Assembly (NCBI GenBank): GCA_037974665.1
Contig: CM075768.1
Location: 58,732,316 to 58,796,315, forward strand
Source of the DNA: Ehretia macrophylla
Taxonomy: Eukaryota > Streptophyta > Magnoliopsida > Boraginales > Ehretiaceae
Length of the DNA stretch: 64,000 bases
Direction: 5' to 3'
Shown here one piece after another: positions 51,290 through 62,914 of the stretch. Numbering within the stretch: position 1 is the first letter of the stretch; each line of letters opens with the position of its first letter. The notes beneath the pieces were generated by a model. The model was given only the letters and a program-made list of their open reading frames with translations, was not told where the DNA came from and ran no database searches. A program made the translations under genes and the position numbers.

Positions 51290-52957
51290 TCTTTCTCCGT
51301 CATTCACCATTGCGAGCTTCAACGAGAATTTTCTCGAGAATATTTCCGAAGCCTTATTTTTGATAAAAAATTGATTTTTTTTTTTCCGAAGATTTTGTTT
51401 TTATATATTTTTAGTTGATTGAAATAATACAAATAAGCTTCTTTGCCGATCGCGATCCAGCTCTCCTTTGCAGTTCGGTAAGCTCTTCTATCATTTTTGC
51501 ATATACGTAACGCATATATGTGTGTATATATGTATATATAAATATTTATAGTATGTATATGTATATGTATATGTATAGAAATTTCAGCTCAAAAGTCATC
51601 TTCTTTTTCATAACTTCAGCCAAAGTTAAATAAAAAGGAAAAAAGAGTAAAATAGTGAAAAAAGTCCAAAAAATCAGATATATATACATGTGCTAGTGTG
51701 TGTATGTAGTGTATATATAATATATGTATATGTATATGTTATTAAGGTATATGTATGCATTTGTTTCCTTTTGTTTGAAAGTAATATGAGATCCGAGGCA
51801 AAATATAGTGGCATTGTTGTCGATTGAGTTTACATACTCAGATTTCTTCTCATCGTGTATATATGTTTGCGAAAAAAAAGTATGCTTACACACACATCTG
51901 CACACTGTTGTATATGTACTTATGTATTATTTTTTGGAATTTTCACCTATTTATTTAATAATATTTTGTTTGAGGCTATGTGGAAGATGATGATTCTGAG
52001 CTGAACAAATGTTTTTGTACAACCTCTTGTGTATGTATGTATATCTGATTTTCTTTTTTCTTTTTTTTTTTTTATTTTTGACTGTTTTACTCTTTCTTTT
52101 TCCTTAATTTTGGGTGATGTTATGAGAAAAATGATGATTTTGTGCTGAAATTTGTACTGTCTCTGTTATAGGTAGTGGAAGCTTCTTGTTGAAATATGAT
52201 TATAGTGGAATTAGGATTAAGATAAGAGAATTGAAGATCAAAATGGTTAACTGAACGTGCAATCAGTATCAATTTATAATGAGCAAATTCTCAAAGAACT
52301 GTATGAAGTTCGGTATTGTTTGGAGCAATTAGGTGTTTTATATTGTGTCTTTTCTCTTTTAGAGTGAGTGTTTTAGTTCATTTGGTGTATCGTGTGTCTC
52401 GTTTTAGGAGTAATGGGATGTCGCTAGGGCTTTATCTGGTCCGCGTGCCTGTAATAAGGGTAAAAACTGTGAAATTTTGGTTTTCTGTGAAACATCAGGT
52501 AATTAATTAGGAAAGATGATGGTGCTTAAAGGGTTTTGCTTTTAGTTTACTCTGATAAGGTGAGAGTCGGACCTCCCTCATTCTACTTCATTTGGCCCCT
52601 GAAATTTCCCTTAAATAATTGTCCAATTATCATTGATAAAAGACTCTGGTTAAGGAAATAAATGTAGATTAAGTCAGAGCTTCTCGAATTAAGAAGCAGC
52701 TCGTTATACCTTTCACTTGTCTATCTCTTTATCAAAAGTTCTTTTTTCTTTTCTTTCTTTTTAATTCTTTTTTCAGGAGTTCCTCTGATGTGCATTGCAT
52801 TGCACGGTTTATGGTCTGATCCTAAATAACCGTTTTTGTTTGTATGATGCAGAAAACATGGTTTTTGGTAGTTTTACTGTGGTATGCCTCTTCTCGTTCT
52901 GAGGCTTTGGTATCAGCTGTCCCGACTCTGATTCCCTTTCTCCTGCCCCTGGCTAAA
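51290..52957 (+). other. 5' leader with a leader intron, SFH gene
   Basis: A GC-richer leader (51296-51478) ends at a donor in ttcggtaagctc. The next leader exon begins after the acceptor gatgcag at 52852. The intron of about 1.37 kb is T-rich, as plant introns are. Inferred from splice signals only. Confidence 0.5.
52858..52902 (+). CDS. Upstream ORF in the SFH leader (14 aa)
   Basis: ATG at 52858 opens a frame ending at TGA (52900-52902): MVFGSFTVVCLFSF. It lies in the same leader exon as the main ATG (52958) and would be met first by scanning ribosomes. Whether it is translated is unknown. Confidence 0.4.
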   Translation: MVFGSFTVVCLFSF

Positions 52958-55900
52958 ATGTCAGGTATGTATGTGGATAAAGATACTGCTACTATACCTG
53001 TTGTATTATCCATCCTTATAGCCACAAAAAAATTGTTTCAATATAGTCAATAAATTGTCTAGATTGTTAATATGACTGATTTTGTATGTGGTAGGCCTAG
53101 AAGGAGTAGAGGCTTATGATGAGATAAGAGAAAGAAAGTCAGATTTTGAAGTTTCTGAGGATGAAAGGCGACGGTCTAAGATTGGGGCCTTAAGGAAAAA
53201 GGCGATAAATGCTTCAAACAAATTCACTCATTCCCTTAAGAAAAGAGGAAAAAGGAAAATTGATTATCGATTTACTCCAGTTCCTATAGAAGATGTACGT
53301 GATGAAAAAGAGGAGCAGGCTGTCAATGAATTACGTCAAAAACTCATTGATAGGGATTTGCTGCCAGCTAGACATGATGATTATTATACTTTATTGAGGT
53401 TCGTTGATCTTTCTTTTCCAATTCAGTGTTTTATATGAGATGGTTACTTTTTGATGTGATAACTTTATGTTTTTGTGTTCCAAACACTCAAATGTGAATC
53501 TTAAGTGACACAAACATTCTCATAAAGGAGATAATTCTTCATTGTGGTTATTTGTATTTGTTGAGCTTTTGTAAATAGTTTAATTAAGCCATGTGCTACA
53601 TCTACTTGTACAGCTCCTTGCACCAATTATTCAATGCAAAACTATTAACCTGCTCTATTTCTTTTATAAATTGGTAGGTTCCTAAAAGCTAGGGATTTTA
53701 ACATTGAGAAAACCATCGAAATGTGGGAAGAAATGCTTAACTGGAGGAGGGAGTATGGAGCAGACACCATACTGGAGGTAAGTCGTTCTACAAACGCTGA
53801 CTTTGTAATGCTTGAAATTGTGCATGTTTGAATCTAATTTTCCTGGACATCAAAATTAGAGTGGAATTCTTAGGAGAACTTTGTCTTGAAAGAATTCTAC
53901 CTGTGCATGTTGTAAGGGGTCTGAAATGACATAACTACCTTATACCATCTGAAAGTTCTCGTTTAATTCCAAATTCCGTGTCTTCCACTGTGATTCTTTG
54001 AATTTTTAGCCTTGTGATATCTTGCCCTGGCTAATAACTGAACTTCATCATATCAGGATTTCGAATTTGAAGAGCTTGAAGAGGTGCTGCAATACTACCC
54101 ACAAGGATATCACGGAGTTGACAAGGAAGGCAGGCCTGTTTACATTGAAAGGCTAGGGAAAGCTCACCCTAGTAAACTACTGCGAATTACAACAATTGAT
54201 CGCTATTTAAAATATCATGTCCAGGAGTTTGAAAGGGCCCTGCACGAGAAGTTCCCTGCCTGTTCTATAGCAGCAAGAAGACGGATCTGTTCTACAACCA
54301 CAATTTTAGATGTGCAAGGCCTGGTATTTTGATCAATTTTATGATATGTTTGCCTAATTGTTTGTTGTTTGTTTCCAACATTTGTGTCTTTCCTCAGTTC
54401 TTCTTGTCACCCTTCAAATGTAATTAGTGAACTAACCATTAATATAGTCAACTTCTTGATTCGAACAAACAAGAATTCACACAAGTTATGCATTGAGCTT
54501 ATGGTAGATTATATTAAGATTGCATCTATTTCAATACTGGTTATGATAGTGATATCTATGTGGTGATCTTTTGATGGCCATTGTTTCTTGATAAATTCGG
54601 AAATGATTTCATTGTAAAAAACTTCATTGTTTCTGGATCTTTTGATGCAGGGGATTAAAAATTTCACAAAGACAGCTGCTAATCTTTTGTCAGCTATGAC
54701 AAAAATTGATAATAACTATTACCCCGAGGTAGGAACTTATTATTATTTTTTTTTTTACTTTTCTCAATTAATATCTATCATATCCTTGACCATGATCTTT
54801 TCCTCCATTTATTTTTAGACACTCCACAGGATGTTTATCGTTAATGCTGGTCCTGGCTTCAAGAAGATGCTTTGGCCTGCAGCCCAGAAATTCCTTGATG
54901 CCAAGACTATTGCGAAAATACAGGTACAGAATGTGTCTGGTTACTATTCTATAAGTTGTTCTATTAGAGGCTATACTGACTGTATTTATATCCACTTATT
55001 TGCAGGTTCTGGAGCCTAAATATTTGGGAAAATTACTTGAGTTCATTGACTCGAGGTTTCTAGCTTCTTTCTGTTTCTCAACCATAGAGTGGGAGCAGGA
55101 CTGCTTCCACCTCTTACTATTTTCAATCATGGTGTTCTCTAACTTCTCAAATGCTTTATCTGTCTTCAGTCAATTGCCTGACTTCTTAGGTGGTTCGTGT
55201 ACCTGTTCTATTGAGGGAGGCTGCCTTAGGTCCAATAAGGGTCCATGGAATGATCCTGAGATAATGAAGGTATCAGATCCCGATCTTTATAATTTTGGAA
55301 TTTTTATTCCGTCTTGGGCAGAATGATATACTTCAATTGAAATAGTAAGTAGTATTTAAAAGATTGTAGCCAATGTTACTTGATGTTACATTTGTAGCTT
55401 GAATACAACGCGGAACCAGCATATATGAGGCAAAAAATGAGTCTCTACAGGGATCAGCAGAAAGTTGACTCGTATAATCAAATTAATCTGCTTAAGGTGA
55501 ATCTAATCTTGACTTTCTTCTGTATTGAATTTCTGTGATCAGTTCATATACCTTATATAGTTATCATATGCGTACCTTCCCCTGTGACCAATATGATTTG
55601 CAGTGTTGGCAGGGAAGAAGAAGTGATCCAGCAACAATTGAATCAGGATGTGATGCTGATGATCCTTTTTCTCCAACTACAGAAAGTAGCTCTAGGTTTC
55701 CACGATTGGCCCCAGTTCCTGAAGAAGTGAGTTGATATACAATCTCACTTGGTGGTTATTAATTACTAATTGTGAATACAAATCTTGCAGATATAATGCT
55801 CCAATGCTTTTTTCTCTCTCAGAATCTGTCCCTATACATATGTGTGTGTGTGTGTCTCTGCATCTAGGAATCTACATTTGCATCTCTCCCGGCTTGTGCA

Positions 55901-56983
55901 TACATACATGTGCTTAACTAGGCCATTGTTGGTTATGCAGGCCAAGGCATCCAATTCTTCTATTTACTACAGCTGTGACGATCATTTTTGTCAAGCAGAT
56001 ACGGACATTGACAGTGAGCAGGAAGTTGGCCCTTCTCAACACCAGTCACGGAGAATTGAAGACAATGAGAATTCATCTGCTTATGCAAGGCGAATCTCAG
56101 AAGGTATGCTCCTATATTTTTGTGTGGTGATCTATGGACTCCATATCTAATTGCATTAATTTCAAAGGATTTGCACATTTTGAAATGCCTACTAGTTGAA
56201 AAATCTACGATAATTATGGAACGATAATATCTAGGTGAATTGTTTTCCAGGTACTTTGATGGTCCATATTCTTGATACTATCCAGGAGAAGGTTGTGAAG
56301 AGAAGCTTCCGTTTTTTGGCAAGACCACTAGTACTTATCATAAACAAGCTGTATCAATTAATCTGCTCGGTACCTTTTGAGTATTGGAGGAGACAGCGCA
56401 ATATTTATCCATCGAGTGCTTTGGAAAACAAACCAGATGGTCCTCCGCCTGGTGGTGCTGAAGCTGTCAGTGAAGTAGACCGGGTCCTTCCATGTGTTGA
56501 GCGTCTTCAGAGACTCGAGAAGTTATTAGAAGAACTTAACAACAAGCCTGCTGAAATTCCAGTGGAGAAGGAACAAATGCTTCAGCAATCTATGAACAGA
56601 ATTAAGTCAGTCGAGTGCGATCTTGAGAAAACAAAGAGGGTAAGCCTCATCATTCTCAAATGCTAAAATATCCTAAGCACAAATAATGATCCATGGTGTC
56701 TCGTTTGCAGGTGTTGCATGCTACAGTTGTGAAACAACTTGAAATTGCGGATTTGCTGGAGAATATGCGCGAATCCAGATTTCGGGTAAGATTAAAGAAT
56801 TGTCTAAGCCTGGTCAACATAGTTAATACTGCTGTGATCGATTAGATGGCCCCTATATGAAAGGCTCCTTTACATAGCAGTGTTAAAACAAGAATGAAAT
56901 ATCGTTTTTTCAGCTATTTTGAACATTGAAAGTATACACAATAAAGAAAATGAAGACAAGAAACACTTACATACACCAGTCAG

Positions 56984-57018
<35 letters not shown>

Positions 57019-57230
57019 GAGATTACTGTGAAAAGAACAAGTTTTAATCATGCAAGTTGCTTCTAAAGTATCTGTGCCATTGCTTTAGTTATGTTCATAA
57101 AATTCTAGTATGAGAAATTGCACTCGTGCTATTTTGACTTTCGACACATTTGCAACATAACTCTATCCGGGCAATACATAACAGTGAAGCGGTCTTTTTC
57201 TTGCAGCAACGAAGGCTGTGTTGTGCATGA
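52958..57230 (+). CDS. Sec14-nodulin type phosphatidylinositol/phosphatidylcholine transfer protein (SFH)
   Basis: Fourteen coding exons: 52958-52964, 53095-53398, 53678-53777, 54057-54323, 54651-54728, 54819-54923, 55006-55055, 55170-55269, 55398-55496, 55604-55726, 55941-56103, 56251-56639, 56711-56785, 57207-57230. They total 1884 nt, giving 627 aa in a single frame. N-terminus: [20 protein letters not shown]; the first coding exon has only 7 nt. CRAL-TRIO N-terminal helices ([20 protein letters not shown]) begin near residue 103. The Sec14 lipid-binding domain spans about 142-312 ([29 protein letters not shown]-like [44 protein letters not shown]). The nodulin-like C-terminus has a coiled coil ([13 protein letters not shown]) and a basic Cys end (RQRRLCCA). 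Family role: presents PI to kinases and organises phosphoinositides in polar membrane growth. Confidence 0.95.
56984..57017. repeat. Poly(A) tract of 34 in the last SFH intron
   Basis: Uninterrupted A run between coding exons 13 and 14; a length-variable microsatellite candidate. Confidence 0.95.
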
Positions 57231-58795
57231 TTGAGATCATATCATATCACATCAGTGAGGCATGTGTTTTTCGCGGTTGCACATACAGGAAAGAACTGCA
57301 TGCAGCAGAGCTCTCTTGCTCGCTTGTTTTTTCATTTTTCTTTCTTTTTTGTTCTTTTTACTATTTTTTCTTTTTCTCTTCCCGTTCACAGAGTCCTCGA
57401 CAGGACGACCTCCCTGGTTACAGCTCACACAAGTTTGGGACAGTGTATAAAGGAAAAGCTTATTGAAAAGTTGTAGACTGCTGCGTCTTCTTTTATTACA
57501 CATGTGGATGTAAATAAAATTTTCTGTAATAGTGCCATTGTATGCTTCCTCCTGCAAAACGAAAATACTCCTAAAATGGCAGAGGCAAATAGTGCTTTTG
57601 CACATTTTCGTGAATCCATGAGTAGGATCAATACATCTGGTTTGTAGTTTGCCTCTCCATCCGATCTGCGCTCTTGGATCGGAGGCAAAGGTCTGGTCAG
57701 TGGTCGGAGTCAGAGCTTCTGAGTTAACTTTATACATCAATCACCCCTTTATTCACATATATCCAGATTAGTTTGATTGTGCATCCACAATGAGATATTT
57801 CATAATTCATATCACTTGGTAGATGAGTTGCAGTAATAGTTAGCATCTTTTGATTATTTAAAGAGCAGAGAACGCTCACGCTTTGTGTGAGATTTAGCAA
57901 GGGTCAAATTCATTTTGGACCTATTGTATGTAGACTTATTTCATATTATAGGTAAAATATTATTTTCACGATTCAAATTTGTGATTTTTAGGTTGATAAT
58001 TGCTATAAGGCTCTCTTCCTTTTGTTTATTTGACATTGTTGAATTTGCTTAACAAATGATACAACATTCTGGAAATGGCTGAAATTTTACAAGAAGAATA
58101 ATAGTGATTTGAAGCCGAATGATATGATGTGATGTTCTTACCTATACAAAGTAAAAAAATTGCAATAATCCTTTTGATTTTTCAAAAGATGCAACTAAAA
58201 AAAAAGTTGCAACTATTAATTATGGACACAGTAAATAACAGGATAATTAGTTATAAGAATCTAATTGGAAAATAATGTATCATTTTTTGAGTGAGAAATA
58301 CCAAGCGCAATTAAATTCCTTACACCTAATTTAAATATTATACACCCTTAACATCATGTTAATTGAATGCAATTTATGTACTCTACTGAGATTAAACCTT
58401 TTAAAATTTCAATCATACATTTTGGATTTCAATTTTGAAAAAGATGGTTAAAATAAATTTTAAACAAAAGGCTAAAATTTAAAAAAACCAAATCTCATAA
58501 CTCTTAACTAAGTACATGGTTGAAAATTTTTTCATACATCTAATATGTGTTTTATTTGCTTATAGCTCTCGTTTGACACCGAAAAAAGCAAATCTTGATA
58601 ACCATATAGTCGTATATTGATTAGTATATAATCGATCAAATACTACTTACTTCGAGATGGTAAAGTGGAAATTAACATGAGAAATTACAGTAAAACCATT
58701 CAGAGTGAATAAACACGTTTTTTTTAAAAAAAATTATTCTTTTCCAAATTTTTTACGAGACTATAGTCAAATTTAAATTCTCGAATTTTTTAAAA
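57231..58795. other. 3' UTR of the SFH gene and spacer
   Basis: A 3' UTR is expected to about 57.5-57.8 kb. The minus-strand 162-codon frame at 57252-57740 is antisense to this and shows no domain. The rest is AT-rich and empty. Confidence 0.5.
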
Positions 58796-58974
58796 GGGAA
58801 AAATGCAGCAGTAGTCCTCATTGTTTACTCAAAAGTCAATTTAATCCACATTATTTCAAAATGCTCAAAAAGGTCCCCAATGTTTATAAACATGCTCATT
58901 GTGGTCCCTACCGTTAAAATTTTAGTTAGTTTTAACAAATGTAAATAGTATTTCAAGGGTAAATTTGAAAAATC

Positions 58975-59235
58975 ATAAAAAATACAAAATCTCACATAAA
59001 AATACCAAAAAACACACACTAACACACTTACAAACACATGCACTCACCAAAAAACACACACTAACATACCCACAAACACACACTCACAGAAACACCAAAA
59101 AACACACTAATACACACACATTAACACACCCACAAACATACACTAACACCAAAAAATACACACTAACACCAAAAAATACACACTAATACACACCCATAAA
59201 CACACACTAACACCAAAACACACACTAATACACAA
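58975..59235 (+). repeat. Degenerate CACACTAACAC minisatellite
   Basis: Irregular repeats of aaaaaacacacactaacac fill the left half of the element core; nearly G-free on this strand. Confidence 0.85.
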
Positions 59236-59455
59236 GGAGGGGGTGGGGCTGTTCGTGCGCGGGGGGGGGGGGAGGGCCGAGGCGCTGTGGCGCGCAGGGT
59301 GGGGGGGCGCTGTCGCTCGTAGGGGGGGTGGGGGGAGGGGGGGGCGCTGTCGCTCGCAGGGGGGGGGGGGAGAGCGCTGTTGCGTGCAGGGGAGTGGGTG
59401 GTGGGCGGTGGTGGTGCTTGGTGGTGCTTGTGGTGGTGGGTTGAGGGGTTAGAAA
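59236..59455 (+). repeat. G-rich block of the foldback element
   Basis: Runs of G up to about 13, repeated gcgctgtcgctcg(c/t)aggggg units. The plus strand has quadruplex-forming composition. The 69-codon Gly/Arg frame here is an artefact. Confidence 0.85.
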
Positions 59456-59670
59456 AGGAAGTAGAAGATAGAGATATTTTGGGTATTTTATTTTTAAGTA
59501 AGGGTAGTTTAGTTATTTTATAAATTTTTTGTTAGATTTTTAACGGTAAGGACCACAATGAGCATGTTTACAAATATTTGGGATTTTTTTAAGCATTTTA
59601 AAACAATAGGGATTAAATTAATTTTTGAGTAAACAATGAGGACTACTGCTGTATTTTTCCTTTTTTAAAA

Positions 59671-60279
59671 AGCATAAAAGGAAAACACCAGTATGTTAGT
59701 AAAGAAATATATATGACTCTCACCGGATGCGTGTATTAATTAGTTAACAGCTTATTATTATTTAATGTCTCGTGTTATATTTAAATTCTCTTATTATAAA
59801 ATATTACTTAATTTTTAACGAACTTAAATATTATTATATTACAAAATTTATAATGTTGACTCGGATTTAGTATCTGCTCCGTAAAATATGTCCAGCAGAC
59901 CCGTGGTGACTGTTTAATATTTATTACATTGTTTTAACCAAAAAACAAAAGGGGATAAAAAGCAGACGCGGTAATGAGAAAAGGTTGTCTTCGTGTCAAG
60001 ACTGGCAGTTGCTGTACTCAACCATTTATGTCTTCTTGACCCTTTTCTTCATATATAATTTTTTCTATCTACCCAACAAATATATATACATAAATCTTAG
60101 CTGTTGTATGTATATATAGTTGGATAATAACTAAAAGAGAAACCAATAGAGTGAGATCTGCAAGAAAAGTGCAAGTGTGTATATATACATAACCATACAC
60201 CTATAGATACATATACAATAATATATATATATACACACATTCATATATTGATTAGATCAAAGAAACATTTCTGAAAAAC
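59671..60279. other. Upstream region of the LORELEI-like gene
   Basis: AT-rich with TATA-like repeats (atatatatatacacac, about 60221-60236) just ahead of the ATG at 60280. No specific site assigned. Confidence 0.45.
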
Positions 60280-60380
60280 ATGGGCTGCAATCACTATAAG
60301 TGGTGTGTACTTTTTGTTGTTTTTTCTTTCTGCTTGGTCACTCAAGGCCTCTCTGCTTCCACTTTCATTTCAGGTATTAC

Positions 60381-60426
<46 letters not shown>

Positions 60427-62914
60427 TTGGGTTTGTTTCATAATTTAATGTGTTTTTTTTTTTTTTTGATGGTGCAGATGGGGTTTTTGAGTCTCGACAT
60501 GCTACTGGGAGGAGCCTTCTTCAAGCCAAGAAACGTACTTTTTCATAATTTTACTTACATTTTTGTTCTGATTAAAATCCATATTTATGATATATGATTC
60601 TCTTGTATAATTTACTTTTTTTTGGGTAGTTATATGTTGAATTATGTGTTGGTAGTGTGTTTATGCTGCAAGTACTAGCTCATGAACTCAAAAAAGTTTG
60701 AACTTTCTTTGCTATTATTCTTTTGGGGTATTTTAGAACTTGGGTTTTTTGCGGGAGCTCCGTGCATCGGGTTGCCTCATTATGCTTATGCTTCATATAA
60801 TTGTTCATAAGCTCAAAAGGATTTGAACTTTCTGTGTTATTGAGATTTTTCTTATAGTATTCTTTTGGAGTATTTTAGAAGTTGGAAATTTTGTGGAGCT
60901 ATGTGCACTGGGATGCCAAATATGTTTATGCTTATGCTTCATTTAGTTGTTCATAGCTCAAAAAGATTATTGAGATTTCTCTTATTTCATTCTTTTGGGT
61001 TATTATAGGAGTTGAAAGTTAATTGTTCATAAGCTCAAAAGATTTCAACTTTATAAGTTATTTTCTCTTGTATTATTTCTGCTTGGTATTTTAGAAGTTG
61101 AGTATTTGTGGTTATTATGTTTATGCTTCAATTAGTCACTCGTTAGCCAAAAACTATTTTAACTTTTTGAGTCAATTGAGATTTTCCTTTAAAGTATTCT
61201 TTTGGGGGATTTTAGAAGTTGATTTATTTGTGGGTTATATAATGATTACGTTTCAATTAGTTGTTCATGAGCTCGGTAGAGTTGAACTTCGTAAGTTATT
61301 GAAATTTCTCTTGTATTATTCTTTTGGGGGGTATTTTAGAAGTTGAAGTTTTGGCGGTATTATGTTTATGCTTCAATTAGTTGTTCATAAGCTAAAAAAA
61401 TTTGAATCACTCTAGCAAAGGTACTTCATTGATTGGACAATGGTTCTATATCTTATCTAATAAGATAGATAGGGACTAGTTCTGTTTTACCTCTTTATAC
61501 TGCTATAATTAGCATAATTTACAGGCTACGAGGGTTCTTTTATGTTGGATATGAGATTCTCGGACTTTGATCTTTCTTTTGGCTTGAGAATGAGGAAATA
61601 AGAATAGTACTAATTTGTATTTGATTGAAGTATACGACTTCATAGATGATGCACTCGCATTAAGTCACTCGGTTTTGGCTCTCTCTTTTTCTCATCTGCT
61701 GCTAATTTTAGCTATACTGAGATGTCATCAGATTGGCTAATCAATATTTGATACTTCGAATATTTAAGGAATGACATCATGAGTTGCAGTTTCTTTTACC
61801 TCAAGCTGGTGCCGTCGGCCTGCTAATTTAAATAATATCATTGATTAGCATGTCTTCCAGTATCCCGCTTGCCATTCTTTTGCATATGTCATCTGCTTGT
61901 TATGGCAACTTACTGCAACACCTTACTTGCCAATAAAAGATGTCACATCATAAATAGCAATTGAAACTACCCAGTCATTGGATAAATCTCATTAGAACAA
62001 GCCAACAAAATAGCAACTTTTTTGTCTATCCTTGGAAATAGTTGCTATACATGGATCATAGTTGAACTATCAACATCTCGAATCTAATTGCACTGATCAG
62101 CCACCGAGTTTAGAAGTATGAGTTCCAGCATTTTCTCCTTTAAGTTATTGAGTGGATGCTTGTTTCGAATACTTTTGTGCTCCTAAAGACCTCCTTTCAT
62201 ATGGCCATTTAACAGGTAACTGAAGACATGCTACTGGTATACATGCCCATAATTCTGTGACAAATGTCAATCCAATTCTTTTTCGTGGTTACGCAATAAT
62301 GTGCTGATTATGTCAGCATGGTTGTCAATGTTGACCACTTACATAGTTAATTTTGGGTTTGAATATCTGCATGAATATAGGTGTATGTGCCGATATTCAG
62401 AGAAAAGTTCTAGTTCATAGGCCTCCTGTACCAGAAACTGTCTTGTAAAGTCTCAAGCCCATTCAGGACATTTTTATATTGTCATCTTCTGAGCTTGATC
62501 ATTTTGGTTCCAAATGAACACATTATGATATTTTTGCTTGTGTTTTCTACAGCTTGCCCAGTCAACTTTGAGTTTCAGAACTACACTATCATCACTAGTC
62601 AATGCAAAGGGCCTAAATACCCTGCCAATATCTGTTGTGCCGCTCTTAAAGAATTTGCTTGCCCTTTTGCTGAACAGTTGAATGACTTGACGAATGAATG
62701 TGCGACCACCATGTTTAGCTATATCAATCTTTCTGGGAAGTATCCACCCGGTCTTTTTGCCAACGAGTGCAAGGAGGGGAAAAATGGCATTGACTGTCCG
62801 GCACTACCTCCATCACAATTGGCCGATGAGAAAAGCAGTCAGATAGCATGTAATCCATCCCCAATGTTGATTCTCACAGGAGCATTTCTGGTGTTCTTAT
62901 TGCAGTTGCTCTGA
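60280..62914 (+). CDS. LORELEI-like GPI-anchored protein (LLG)
   Basis: Three exons: 60280-60373, 60478-60534, 62553-62914. They total 513 nt, giving 170 aa. An N-terminal signal peptide (MGCNHYKWCVLFVVFSFCLV ..., cleavage near residue 26) is followed by a short variable linker (TGRSLLQAKK). The LLG core begins at PCPVNFEFQNYTIITSQCKG. It has eight cysteines in the expected order, including NICCAALKEFACPF, NECATTMF and ANECKEGKNGIDC. The C-terminal hydrophobic tail (PMLILTGAFLVFLLQLL) fits a GPI-attachment signal. Family role: plasma-membrane co-receptors and chaperones of FERONIA-type receptor kinases that bind RALF peptides. Intron 2 (about 2.0 kb) carries a degenerate tandem repeat. Confidence 0.95.
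60385..60422. repeat. TG microsatellite, about 19 units
   Basis: Perfect TG repeat in intron 1 of the LLG gene. Confidence 0.95.
60670..61415 (+). repeat. Degenerate tandem repeat in LLG intron 2
   Basis: About six units of roughly 110-150 bp, each with attcttttgggg-tattttagaagttga, then atgtttatgcttcaattagt, then tgttcataagctcaaaa. Units differ by substitutions and indels. Confidence 0.8.

Larger units (their letters stand above)
58796..59660. mobile_element. MULE-like foldback element with CA-rich and G-rich core (865 bp)
   Basis: Inverted arms of about 120 bp start with ggaaaaatgcagcagtagtc on the left, and the right end is its near complement. They share the stretch around ggtccctaccgttaaaa / ttttaacggtaaggacc. 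Identical TTTTTTAAAA lies on both sides (58786-58795 and 59661-59670), fitting a 9-10 bp Mutator-type target duplication. Between the arms lie a cacacactaacac minisatellite and a G-rich block. Confidence 0.85.

Noticed and set aside
57252-57740. 162-codon minus-strand frame
   Set aside because: Antisense to the last exon and 3' UTR of the SFH gene; no domain, no splice support.
59243-59452. 69-codon Gly/Arg-rich frame
   Set aside because: Product of G-runs inside a foldback transposon.
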